Source of the DNA: Prevotellaceae bacterium
GTDB taxonomy: Bacteria; Bacteroidota; Bacteroidia; Bacteroidales; UBA932
DNA length: 32,986 bases
NCBI GenBank assembly: GCA_031280885.1
Contig: JAITGD010000100.1
Coordinates: forward strand, 1-32,986
Direction: 5' to 3'
Both the position numbers and the translations under genes were made by a program. This document shows, piece by piece, positions 23,725-30,971 of the stretch. The notes under the pieces were generated by a model, which saw nothing but the letters and a program-made list of their open reading frames with translations, did not search any database and had not been told where the DNA came from. Every line of letters begins with the position of its first letter. Position 1 is the first letter of the stretch.

Positions 23725-26202
23725 CTACTTTTCGTCCATCAGTTTAATAAAAAATCCGCCGACTACCGATCTTGCTTGGAAGCCGCGTTGATTGGGCTTG
23801 TCGGTAAAATACCAATCGGTCATGGGGACGCGATCTGTGGTTTCGTTAGCAAACTTATAAATCGGTTCGATAAACTTCTCGAAAGTGGCTTTATCCTTAG
23901 CGAGAGTTGCAGTCCAAATAATCCAATCGGCTTTAGTATATGTTTCGCGGTTATCAAGCGGAAGGCCATATATGTTTTGCTTGCCGAGATACCATGCAAT
24001 CTCGGCGTCGGTGATATCTTTCGCAAAGACGTCGGTTTTAAGCAATTTATCCCAAACGAGATTATATTTTTGGCTCCATGTACCCTGCTGGTCGAAGGTA
24101 AGTCGATAATGGTCGCTGTCGGCAGCCATGGTTTTCCATTGAGCAGCCATTTCCTTTGCTGTGGCAAGATATTTTTCGGCGACGTCCTTCTTACCCAGCA
24201 TGTCGGCTAACTTGGCGTATGAGGCAATACCCATTATGGCTTTGATAGACAGATTAGTGTTGTGGGCAAAATGACCGGCAAAATCGTCGGTACACAATTG
24301 ATTTTCGGGGTCAAGCCCGTTTTCCACTAAATAATCCGTCCACACTGTGAGAACATCCCAATGCTTTGCGGCATAATCGGCATTACCTTCGGCGTCGGCA
24401 ATGGCAGCTGTGAGAATAATCATGTTACCCGATTCTTCTACCGGCATGTCTCCGCCATAAGTCTGGCCGTTTGCTATTGGATACGTTCCGACGTCGTGAG
24501 CAGCAAAAGGCTTAGTCCAACGTCCGCTTTCGCTATAGTAGAATATATGATTCAGCAGGCCTTTACACAGTTCGGGATTGTAAATCAAAAACAAAGGTGC
24601 GGATGGATAGGTTACATCGACGGTGCCAATCGAACCGTTGCTGAAGTTTTCCTTCGATAGAAAGAGTAGTTCCCCGTCGGGCGATTTCACTAACTTGTGT
24701 GCCGAGATTGCTTGCCGATACACTAAGGCGCATAACTCGGCGTATTTTACTCCACCCGCAAGGCTTGCGCGTTTCATCAAATCGGCGTCGAAAGCGGCGC
24801 ATTGTTTCATCAGGCTTTCATAATCTTTATCGGCCTGCGCAAAGGCGTCGATGATGGTCTTCGAGCTGTCGGCGTTCCAATACGGACGAAGATTCGTGCC
24901 GAAATATTGAATCGAATAGATGTCGTCGTATCCAAGCATGATGCGATTTGAGATTTGCGTTTTTCCTTCTACTTTTCCGATCTTGTGAATCACCGCCAGA
25001 TGCTTACGTCCTTCTATTGAATCGACGTTTGGAGTTTCGCCATCAGTAAAAGCTCTTCGGAGAGCCGCCGGATCGCCAGTGAGATATTGATATTCGGGTG
25101 CGTCTTTACCCGCAAGGTAAAAGTAACCCCAATCGATACGTACGTTATCACCCTTTTTTCCAAGGATTTCTTGCGAAGCGCTTCCGGTTTTAAGATAGCT
25201 CAATCCGTTTGCAGCAAACTGTTCTGCGCGGCTTTCCTGATATGGTTTGTTAAGCGCCCAGGCAGGTGCGGCTTCAAAATAAGCGGCCACGTTGTGCGCT
25301 TTGCCGTCGAGCGAGCTTACTTTGTAGGTGAGATAGTTCACCGGACGCGAAATCAATTCAAGATTATCCATCAGCAAGGGTGCAGTGAAGCTTAGCTGCA
25401 ATTCAACGCCTCCGCAGGCAAAGACATAGTGAGTTTGCGTGGCTTGAACTTCTACTGATTTCTGTTCGGCGGCTTGTGCGAGCTTGTTTTCAAGAGGAAT
25501 TGCCACGCTAAGGCCTACATCAATCAACGCTTCTCCGGCGGTGTTTTCGCAGTGCATTGCGATGATGTTACGACCGGGTTTAAGCAGCTTTACCGCTTCT
25601 TCGGGAAGCTCCATCAGCTTGCCGTCGCCACAACATCCGGCACGGAATACTTCCACACCGTTGAAGTAAATCTCCACAATGTCGTCGTGCGAATAATTCA
25701 AGAAGATTTTATTAGTCAAATCTTCTTCGGATAGTTGCACTTCGCGTCTCATCCAAATCTCACGGACGGGGTTTTCCCACAAAGTCCTTACGGCGGTCAT
25801 ATTTCGGCTACCGAAGGCAGCCTGACCTCGTTTCCACTTTGCATCGTCGAAATCCGTCGCGTTCCACGAGTCGGCGGGCTTGTCGAAGGTATAAGCGCCC
25901 TCCCACGCCTCTTCGCCGGCCATCTTTGCGAGCGCTTTGTAGAGAGTGCTTTCATTTCCCATGAAGCGATAGGTCAAACTATCGACGCTTAAAGCTCCAA
26001 TCAGAGGAAAATCGGCTCCTGTCCAGTGTTTCACAGCTCCGTCGTACAAGTTATCGTTAAAAGCCCACCCCGAAGTGTAAGGATCAATGCTTACAAGCGG
26101 ATAAGCGGGCGCACGCAACGAATTGCGCGTCTTGTTCGTTTCCGAAGGCTGACATGCAGCCACTAAAACGATGATCATTGAAAATAAAAATGCTTTTTTC
26201 AT
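23725..26202 (-). CDS. GtaA-type glutaminase-domain lipoprotein (DUF5127/DUF4965/DUF1793)
   Basis: 825 residues from the start at 26202, where MKKAFLFSMIIVLVAAC is a lipoprotein signal with the lipid-carrying Cys at 17; a longer frame adds 13 residues. The N-terminal part (YPLVSIDPYTSGWAFND, WTGADFPLIGALSVD) is the start of the glutaminase A-like family. An inserted beta-sandwich at about 105-245 (WNATDFDDAKWKRGQAAFG, NYSHDDIVEIYFNG, NIIAMHCEN) resembles a galactose-binding or GH2-type module. The C-terminal two-thirds match DUF4965 and DUF1793 (FQARSVVGGFFIKLM at the end). Fungal and bacteroidetal relatives are annotated as glutaminases, but activity here is unproved. Promoter box at 26239-26246. 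Confidence 0.85.
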   Translation of the reverse strand: MKKAFLFSMIIVLVAACQPSETNKTRNSLRAPAYPLVSIDPYTSGWAFNDNLYDGAVKHWTGADFPLIGALSVDSLTYRFMGNESTLYKALAKMAGEEAWEGAYTFDKPADSWNATDFDDAKWKRGQAAFGSRNMTAVRTLWENPVREIWMRREVQLSEEDLTNKIFLNYSHDDIVEIYFNGVEVFRAGCCGDGKLMELPEEAVKLLKPGRNIIAMHCENTAGEALIDVGLSVAIPLENKLAQAAEQKSVEVQATQTHYVFACGGVELQLSFTAPLLMDNLELISRPVNYLTYKVSSLDGKAHNVAAYFEAAPAWALNKPYQESRAEQFAANGLSYLKTGSASQEILGKKGDNVRIDWGYFYLAGKDAPEYQYLTGDPAALRRAFTDGETPNVDSIEGRKHLAVIHKIGKVEGKTQISNRIMLGYDDIYSIQYFGTNLRPYWNADSSKTIIDAFAQADKDYESLMKQCAAFDADLMKRASLAGGVKYAELCALVYRQAISAHKLVKSPDGELLFLSKENFSNGSIGTVDVTYPSAPLFLIYNPELCKGLLNHIFYYSESGRWTKPFAAHDVGTYPIANGQTYGGDMPVEESGNMIILTAAIADAEGNADYAAKHWDVLTVWTDYLVENGLDPENQLCTDDFAGHFAHNTNLSIKAIMGIASYAKLADMLGKKDVAEKYLATAKEMAAQWKTMAADSDHYRLTFDQQGTWSQKYNLVWDKLLKTDVFAKDITDAEIAWYLGKQNIYGLPLDNRETYTKADWIIWTATLAKDKATFEKFIEPIYKFANETTDRVPMTDWYFTDKPNQRGFQARSVVGGFFIKLMDEK

Positions 26203-26238
26203 CACATTAATTGGTAAAAAGTGTAATATATTTCGATG

Positions 26239-26246
26239 CAAAAATA
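26239..26246 (-). promoter_or_regulatory. Candidate -7 box TATTTTTG for the glutaminase-like gene
   Basis: Matches TAnnTTTG on the minus strand, 37-44 nt before the ATG at 26202. Confidence 0.45.
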
Positions 26247-26297
26247 GTATCTTTTTTTGACTTAATGATTAGTGATTAATGATTAATCATTCTTTTT

Positions 26298-26423
26298 GGA
26301 CTTTTGGACTTTTGGACTGTTAGACTTTTGGATTTTTATGGACTTATGGACTTATGGACTGTTAGACTTTTGGATTTTTATGGACTTATGGACTTTTGGA
26401 CTGTTAGACTTTTGGATTTTTTT
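26298..26423. repeat. 42-bp tandem repeat, three copies
   Basis: A 42-bp unit built from GGACTTATGGACTTATGGAC, TGTTAGACTTTTGG and ATTTTTAT starts at 26298, 26340 and 26382. The copies differ at few positions (TTTTGG or TTATGG). A related, degenerate stretch recurs at about 26846-26912. Confidence 0.9.
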
Positions 26424-26433
26424 GGATGGATTT

Positions 26434-26461
26434 GTATTGGTGTTGCGCGCAACGCCCCTAC
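26434..26461. repeat. 28-bp palindrome, copy 1 (one arm decayed)
   Basis: Centre TTGCGCGCAA, right arm ACGCCCCTAC, left arm GTATTGGTG, which has lost perfect pairing with the right arm at two positions. It is preceded by TTTGGATGGATTT and followed by GCG, as in copy 2. Confidence 0.8.
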
Positions 26462-26465
26462 GCGA

Positions 26466-26717
26466 CCTCACAAAAAGGATTTGTAACCTTACAAAAGTGA
26501 TTTGTAAGCTTACAAAAGTGTTTTGCGACCTTATAAAAATGATTTGTAAGCTTACAAAAGTGTTTTGCGACCTTACAAAAATGATTTGTAAGCTCACAAA
26601 AGTATTTTGCGACCTTACAAAAAGGATTTGTAACCTTACAAAAAGGATTTGTAACCTTACAAAAAGGATTTGCGACCTTACAAAAAGGATTTGCGACCTT
26701 ACAAAAAGGATTTGTAA
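26466..26717. repeat. 21-bp tandem array, 12 copies, each an imperfect palindrome
   Basis: The unit begins CCTTACAAAAAGGATTTG and ends TAA or CGA (21 bp). Most units contain TTACAAA and TTTGTAA as inverted halves. Units 2-7 alternate in pairs (a unit ending TAA, then one starting GC and ending CGA), giving a 42-bp higher-order period; units 8-12 are nearly identical. The period is a multiple of 3, so a chance 149-codon frame runs across both arrays. Confidence 0.95.
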
Positions 26718-26845
26718 CTATCCAAAGCCCCGCAACCTTATTTAAACCTTATTTAAATAACAAAACAAGCTCAGTAGCTAAGTTGATAATACGCAAAACA
26801 ACCTCATTACCTCATTAGATAAATGCAATTATCTATCTTTTTTGG

Positions 26846-26912
26846 ACTTTTGGACGTTTTTTTTGGACTTTTGGACATTTGGACGGTTAGACCTTTGGAT
26901 TTTTTTGGATGG
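26846..26912. repeat. Degenerate copy of the TTTTGGAC repeat family
   Basis: TTTTTGGACTTTTGGAC, GGACATTTGGACGGTTAGAC and CTTTGGATTTTTTTGGATGG follow the same order as 26382-26430 and lead into palindrome copy 2, so a segment containing repeat plus palindrome is duplicated. Confidence 0.75.
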
Positions 26913-26916
26913 ATTT

Positions 26917-26944
26917 GTAGGGGCGTTGCGCGCAACGCCCCTAC
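26917..26944. repeat. 28-bp perfect palindrome, copy 2
   Basis: GTAGGGGCGTTGCG (26917-26930) is followed at once by its exact reverse complement CGCAACGCCCCTAC (26931-26944). REP-like; no RAYT transposase gene is in the window. Confidence 0.9.
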
Positions 26945-27084
26945 GCGATGAAAAAATGATGTTGTGGAAGACCTACGGCCTTCTTGGGATGCTGTGGATT
27001 GTTTTTCTATTGATATTAATGCCCTGCGGGCATCAGGATTGCGTAGTGATTTTTGATACATCAGAAAAAAGTTTGCTGCCACTA

Positions 27085-27140
27085 ACAGTCTAACAGTCTA
27101 ACAGTCCAACAGTCCAAAAAAAAAGTCCAACAGTCCAAAA
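27085..27140. repeat. CTAACAGT / CCAACAGTCCAAAA repeats, inverted relative to the upstream family
   Basis: Tandem CTAACAGT and CCAACAGT words, then two CCAAAA runs, are the reverse complement of the TTTTGGACTGTTAGAC family. They lie immediately upstream of the V-ATPase B promoter. Confidence 0.75.
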
Positions 27141-27147
27141 AAAATAC

Positions 27148-27155
27148 TACTTTTG
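27148..27155 (+). promoter_or_regulatory. Candidate -7 box TACTTTTG for the V-ATPase B gene
   Basis: Matches TAnnTTTG, 22-29 nt before the ATG at 27177. The likely transcript leader is very short. Confidence 0.5.
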
Positions 27156-27176
27156 CGGTCTAAACAATATGTACGT

Positions 27177-28496
27177 ATGGAAAAGAAAGCATTTCAGAAA
27201 GTTTACACGCGGCTTCAGGCAGTAACCAAAGCCACTGTCGCGGTAAAAGCCAACGGAGTTGGAAGTGAGGAATTAGCAATGGTAGGCGATCGATTAGCGC
27301 AGGTAGTAAAGATTGCCGGAGAGATGGTTACTTTGCAGGTTTTTGCAGGAACCGAAGGGATAGCTACCGATACAGAGGTGGTTTTTCTTGGCGAACCGCC
27401 GACATTGCGTGTTGGCGACGAGCTTGCGGGACGATTTTTTAACGCTTATGGTAAGCCCATCGGAGGCGGGCCTGAATTGAGCGGAGAAAAGCGTGAAATC
27501 GGCGGGCCTTCGGTGAATCCCTATCGACGGAAACAACCATCGGAATTTATTCCGACAGGCGTCGCGGGCATCGATTTGAATAACGCGCTGGTGTCGGGTC
27601 AAAAAATACCTTTTTTTGCCGACCCCGATCAGTCGTATAATCAAGTGATGGCCTTGGTGGCTTTACGCGCAAAGGTCGATAAGATTATCCTTGGAGGGAT
27701 GGGGCTAAGTAACGACGATTTTCTGTTTTTTAAGAAGACGTTTGAGAATGCAGGGGCTTTAGATCGGATAATTTGCTTTGTAAACACCACCGAACAGCCT
27801 CCTGTGGAGCGATTGTTGATTCCCGACATGGCGCTTACGGCTGCCGAGTACTTCGCTGTCGATAAAAACGAAAAGGTTTTGGTTCTTCTTACCGACATGA
27901 CGCTTTATGCGGATGCGCTTAGCATTGTGTCGAACAGAATGGATCAAATTCCATCGAAGGATAGTATGCCGGGGTCATTGTATTCGGATCTTGCGAAGAT
28001 TTACGAGAAGGCAGTGCAGTTACCCGAAGGAGGATCGATTACGATTATCGCTGTTACAACTCTCAACGACGGTGATATTACTCACGCCATTCCCGATAAT
28101 ACAGGATATATCACCGAGGGACAGCTTTTTCTTCGGACGGATAGCGACACAGGCAAGGTGGTGGTCGATCCGTTCCGCAGTCTTTCGCGTTTGAAGCAGT
28201 TGGTTATCGGAAAGCAAACGCGCGAAGATCATCCGCAGGTGATGAACGCCGCAGTAAGGCTGTATGCCGACGCTGCAAATGCAAAAACGAAGATGGAAAA
28301 CGGTTTTGAGCTTTCGGATTACGATAAACGTTGCATGGGATTCGCGCGCGACTATTCACAGAAGCTTTTGGCTGTGGATTTGAACGTCGATGCCGAAGAA
28401 ATGCTCGATCGTGCCTGGGATCTTTTCGCCGAATACTTCAATCGGAACGAAGTGGGGATAAAAGATGCTCTTACCGATAAATATTGGAAGCATTGA
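27177..28496 (+). CDS. atpB: V-type (A/V) ATP synthase subunit B
   Basis: 439 residues from the ATG at 27177; an in-frame ATG at 27153 overlaps the promoter box and is unlikely. This is the non-catalytic regulatory B subunit of the V1/A1 head. Family blocks are GPSVNPYRRKQPSEFIPTG, GIDLNNALVSGQKIPFFADP, PPVERLLIPDMALTAAEYFA, LTDMTLYADALSIVSNRMDQ and SLSRLKQLVIGKQTREDHPQ. As expected there is no Walker A P-loop. In Bacteroidota the gene normally sits between subunits A and D; here it is alone, preceded by repeats and followed 24 nt later by a PPIase gene. Confidence 0.96.
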   Translation: MEKKAFQKVYTRLQAVTKATVAVKANGVGSEELAMVGDRLAQVVKIAGEMVTLQVFAGTEGIATDTEVVFLGEPPTLRVGDELAGRFFNAYGKPIGGGPELSGEKREIGGPSVNPYRRKQPSEFIPTGVAGIDLNNALVSGQKIPFFADPDQSYNQVMALVALRAKVDKIILGGMGLSNDDFLFFKKTFENAGALDRIICFVNTTEQPPVERLLIPDMALTAAEYFAVDKNEKVLVLLTDMTLYADALSIVSNRMDQIPSKDSMPGSLYSDLAKIYEKAVQLPEGGSITIIAVTTLNDGDITHAIPDNTGYITEGQLFLRTDSDTGKVVVDPFRSLSRLKQLVIGKQTREDHPQVMNAAVRLYADAANAKTKMENGFELSDYDKRCMGFARDYSQKLLAVDLNVDAEEMLDRAWDLFAEYFNRNEVGIKDALTDKYWKH

Positions 28497-28520
28497 GCGC
28501 TCTCTTAGAGTTTTTGTGAG

Positions 28521-29066
28521 ATGAAATTTTATCGAAGTAAGTTCGCTTTCGAGCTGTGTGTTCTCACATGCTTTTTGGGGGGGATGTCGGCGACGGGTTG
28601 CGTCGAGGATCACGCGCCGATACTTTCGACGGCAGCGATAAAACCCGAAAAATTGATAGCAATCAATAAATATCTTGTCGAAAAGGAGAAAGAAGTAATC
28701 GAGCTTTTTGTACGTCGTCAGGGCTGGAAGATGACTCGGACGGAGGATGGTTATTATTGCGAGATTTTCGACGAGGGTTCGGCACGCAAGCCTCTTGCAG
28801 GCGAGTTAGTGATTTATCGTCGGAAGGTAAAATTGCTTGATGGGACTCTTTGTTACGAAACGGAAGCGGAAATGCCCGAAGGATTTATCGTAGATGGCGA
28901 CGATGAGATTTCGGGCATGCACAGGGCGGTTCGATGTTTGGGTGCGGGAGCTTGTGCGCGGTTTATATTTCCTCAAAGGTTGGCGTATGGACTTCAGGGC
29001 GATTTCGACCGGATTCCACCGCTGTCGGCGCTGGTTTATACAGTCGAGATTATCGAGATTAATTGA
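28521..29066 (+). CDS. FKBP-type peptidyl-prolyl isomerase lipoprotein (GldI-like)
   Basis: 181 residues. The N-terminus is a lipoprotein signal with lipobox SATGC (Cys 27). A helical segment (about 40-70) leads to a C-terminal FKBP domain with AGELVIYRRKVKLLDG, ISGMHRAVRCLGAGACARFIFP, a YGLQGD flap and PPLSALVYTVEIIEI. The plan and length match GldI, the gliding-motility PPIase lipoprotein, though several FKBP active-site positions are not confidently matched. It starts 24 nt after the V-ATPase B gene, so is likely cotranscribed. Its 3' end overlaps convergent hisS by 31 nt. Confidence 0.8.
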   Translation: MKFYRSKFAFELCVLTCFLGGMSATGCVEDHAPILSTAAIKPEKLIAINKYLVEKEKEVIELFVRRQGWKMTRTEDGYYCEIFDEGSARKPLAGELVIYRRKVKLLDGTLCYETEAEMPEGFIVDGDDEISGMHRAVRCLGAGACARFIFPQRLAYGLQGDFDRIPPLSALVYTVEIIEIN

Positions 29067-30415
29067 TTGCGCGCTTCGGCGGTAAGCTCAATCGGAGTTT
29101 GTTCTCTGTTTCTCATGTTTCGGATCATGGCCGAGCGGGATTTAATTTCGTCGCCTCCGATTATTGCCACGAAGGGGATTCCTTTTTTATCGGCATATTC
29201 GAGTTGTTTTTTCAATTTTGCATTTTCGGGATACAGTTCCACAGCGACACCATCCATCCGAAGGGCATTTGCGATGTTCAAGCAGTGAATTTCTTCTTCT
29301 TCGCCCATGTTTGCGAACATGATTTGAGTTCCGGCGTCGGCGCTTTTAGGAAAAAGTTCGAGCGCGGTCAGCACATCATAGATGCGGTCGGCTCCAAAGG
29401 ATATTCCTACTCCTGAAATATTCTTCAAGCCGAAAATTCCGGTTAGGTTATCGTATCTACCGCCTCCGCAAATGCTTCCGATTTCCACGCCGTTGGCTTT
29501 TACTTCGATGATTGCTCCGGTATAATAGTTGAGGCCTCGAGCAAGCGCGAGGTCGAGTTCGATTTTCACCTTGATTCCTGCTGACGCCACATAGCTAAAC
29601 AGTTTTCGGGTTTCGTTCAGGCCTTCGGCGGCGATTTTTGAGTTGTGAAGAATCAGGTCGAGCTTCGTTAGTTTTTCGTTCGACGAGCCATTCAGTATCA
29701 AAATAGGTTCGAGGATTTGCCATTGGTTTTCGGTGAATCCGCGGGATTTCAATTCATCTTTGACGGAGTTTAAACCAATCTTTTCGGTTTTATCAATAGC
29801 CACTGTCAGCTCGGTAAGATGCTCGCTCATGTTCATAATTTCGGCGATTCCGGCCAGAATTTTGCGGTTATTGATTTTAACGGTAACGTCGATGTTCAAT
29901 TTCGAGAACACTTTTTCGATAATTTGCAATAATTCGGTTTCGTTAAGCAGAGAAGAGCTTCCGATGACGTCGGCGTCGCATTGATAGAACTCGCGATAGC
30001 GTCCTTTTTGCGGTCTATCGGCTCTCCATACAGGTTGAATCTGAAAGCGTTTAAACGGGAATGTGATTTCGTTACGATGTTGCACAACGTAACGGGCAAA
30101 GGGGACTGTTAAATCGTAACGAAGGCCTTTTTCGCAGATACGGCTGCTTAGGGCGGCAGCAGCGTCGTCGTTGAGAAGATCCTTAGGCACATCGCGAAGA
30201 AAGTTTCCAGAGTTGAGGATACGGAAGAGGAGTTTGTCGCCTTCATCGCCGTATTTTCCGGTAAGGGTATCGAGCTGTTCCATAGCCGGAGTTTCAATTT
30301 GAACAAATCCGAAGAGTTTGTAAACTTCTCGGATCGAGTCGAAGATATAATTTCGTCTTGCGGTTTCAAGCGGCGAGAAATCGCGTGTACCTTTTGGTAT
30401 TGAGGTGTTACTCAT
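29036..30415 (-). CDS. hisS: Histidyl-tRNA synthetase
   Basis: 459 residues from the ATG at 30415 (MSNTSIPKGTRDFSP, the usual HisRS start); a longer frame to 30496 would run into the hairpin array. The enzyme charges tRNA-His with histidine in the cytoplasm. Class II motif 2 is FQIQPVWRADRPQKGRYREF and the histidine-specific RGLNYYTG motif is present in the middle. The C-terminal anticodon-binding domain carries GIPFVAIIGGDEI. The last 31 nt overlap the convergent PPIase gene. Confidence 0.97.
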   Translation of the reverse strand: MSNTSIPKGTRDFSPLETARRNYIFDSIREVYKLFGFVQIETPAMEQLDTLTGKYGDEGDKLLFRILNSGNFLRDVPKDLLNDDAAAALSSRICEKGLRYDLTVPFARYVVQHRNEITFPFKRFQIQPVWRADRPQKGRYREFYQCDADVIGSSSLLNETELLQIIEKVFSKLNIDVTVKINNRKILAGIAEIMNMSEHLTELTVAIDKTEKIGLNSVKDELKSRGFTENQWQILEPILILNGSSNEKLTKLDLILHNSKIAAEGLNETRKLFSYVASAGIKVKIELDLALARGLNYYTGAIIEVKANGVEIGSICGGGRYDNLTGIFGLKNISGVGISFGADRIYDVLTALELFPKSADAGTQIMFANMGEEEEIHCLNIANALRMDGVAVELYPENAKLKKQLEYADKKGIPFVAIIGGDEIKSRSAMIRNMRNREQTPIELTAEARNQLISIISTV

Positions 30416-30460
30416 AATAGTATTTTGTAAATGTATTTTTGAATAATTGATATGATAAAA

Positions 30461-30807
30461 GCCACAAAGTTTGTTCGGAAGGTTTAAAAAATGCAAACTA
30501 AAAAAAAGAAAATGAAAAAGAAAATCATTTTAACGGAGATAAATCCGACTCGCTTTGTGGCTATTTGATCTATTTAAAGCCACAAAGCTTGTCGGAAATC
30601 AAAAATATTTAAAACTAAAAATGAAAAATTCACTAAAAATATGAAAAAAACATAAGAAGATACCGATTTGCTTTGTGGCATAAATTCTGTTTGACGTCAA
30701 GAGTGTTTTAAAGCCACAAAGCTTGTCGGCGAAAAATAAACATTAAGAAATGAATACGTGTATAACTAAAACTATAACAATAAACAAAATCCGACTTGCT
30801 TTGTGGC
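30461..30807. repeat. Array of three related long-loop hairpins
   Basis: Unit 1 is 30461-30561, unit 2 is 30579-30679 and unit 3 is 30713-30807. Each starts with a version of GCCACAAAGCTTGTCGGA and ends with a version of TCCGACTTGCTTTGTGGC. The arms pair as GCCACAAAGC with GCTTTGTGGC and GTCGG with CCGAC, separated by a symmetric TT/TT mismatch (cleanest in unit 3). Loops are 59-65 nt and A-rich but not conserved in sequence. Units 2 and 3 are followed by ATAAA, then TCTGTT. Short frames in the loops (for example at 30491) do not look conserved. The array fills the space upstream of hisS. Confidence 0.9.
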
Positions 30808-30971
30808 ATAAAATCTGTTCGATTCATTGAGGTCTAACAGTGTGTAAATCTATTTCAAACAACGTGATTTCAAGGGCTTTTCCAATTTTATCAAGCTACC
30901 TGCTTTCAGACGATTCATGTGGTCTTCGGCGGGTCAAATGTAATAATTTTTTGAATGTACTTCATTTCGTT
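30808..30971. other. Intergenic sequence, nothing recognised
   Basis: AT-rich tail between the hairpin array and the 3' end of the CHU_C gene; no ORF, terminator or repeat supported. Confidence 0.4.

Noticed and set aside
26466-26717. CRISPR array
   Set aside because: Repeats follow each other with no unique spacers, and no cas genes are present.
26296-26745. 149-codon plus-strand frame with LTKRICN heptad-like repeats and WTFGLLDFWIF repeats
   Set aside because: It exists only because the 42-bp and 21-bp DNA repeats are multiples of three; no start signal, and the two halves have unrelated composition. Better explained as repeat DNA.
26950-27084. Small plus-strand frame starting at ATGAAAAAATG between the repeat blocks
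   Set aside because: Short, without a promoter box, stops or shifts quickly, and includes the palindrome ATGCCCTGCGGGCAT; no support as a gene.
30491-30568. 25-codon frame MQTKKKKMKKKI in the first hairpin
   Set aside because: Low complexity and not conserved in units 2 and 3, where the same frame is stopped early; no ribosome-binding site.
30461-30807. Integron attC sites
   Set aside because: The folded two-box shape is similar, but the GTTRRRY/RYYYAAC ends are missing, there is no integrase and no cassette genes lie between units.
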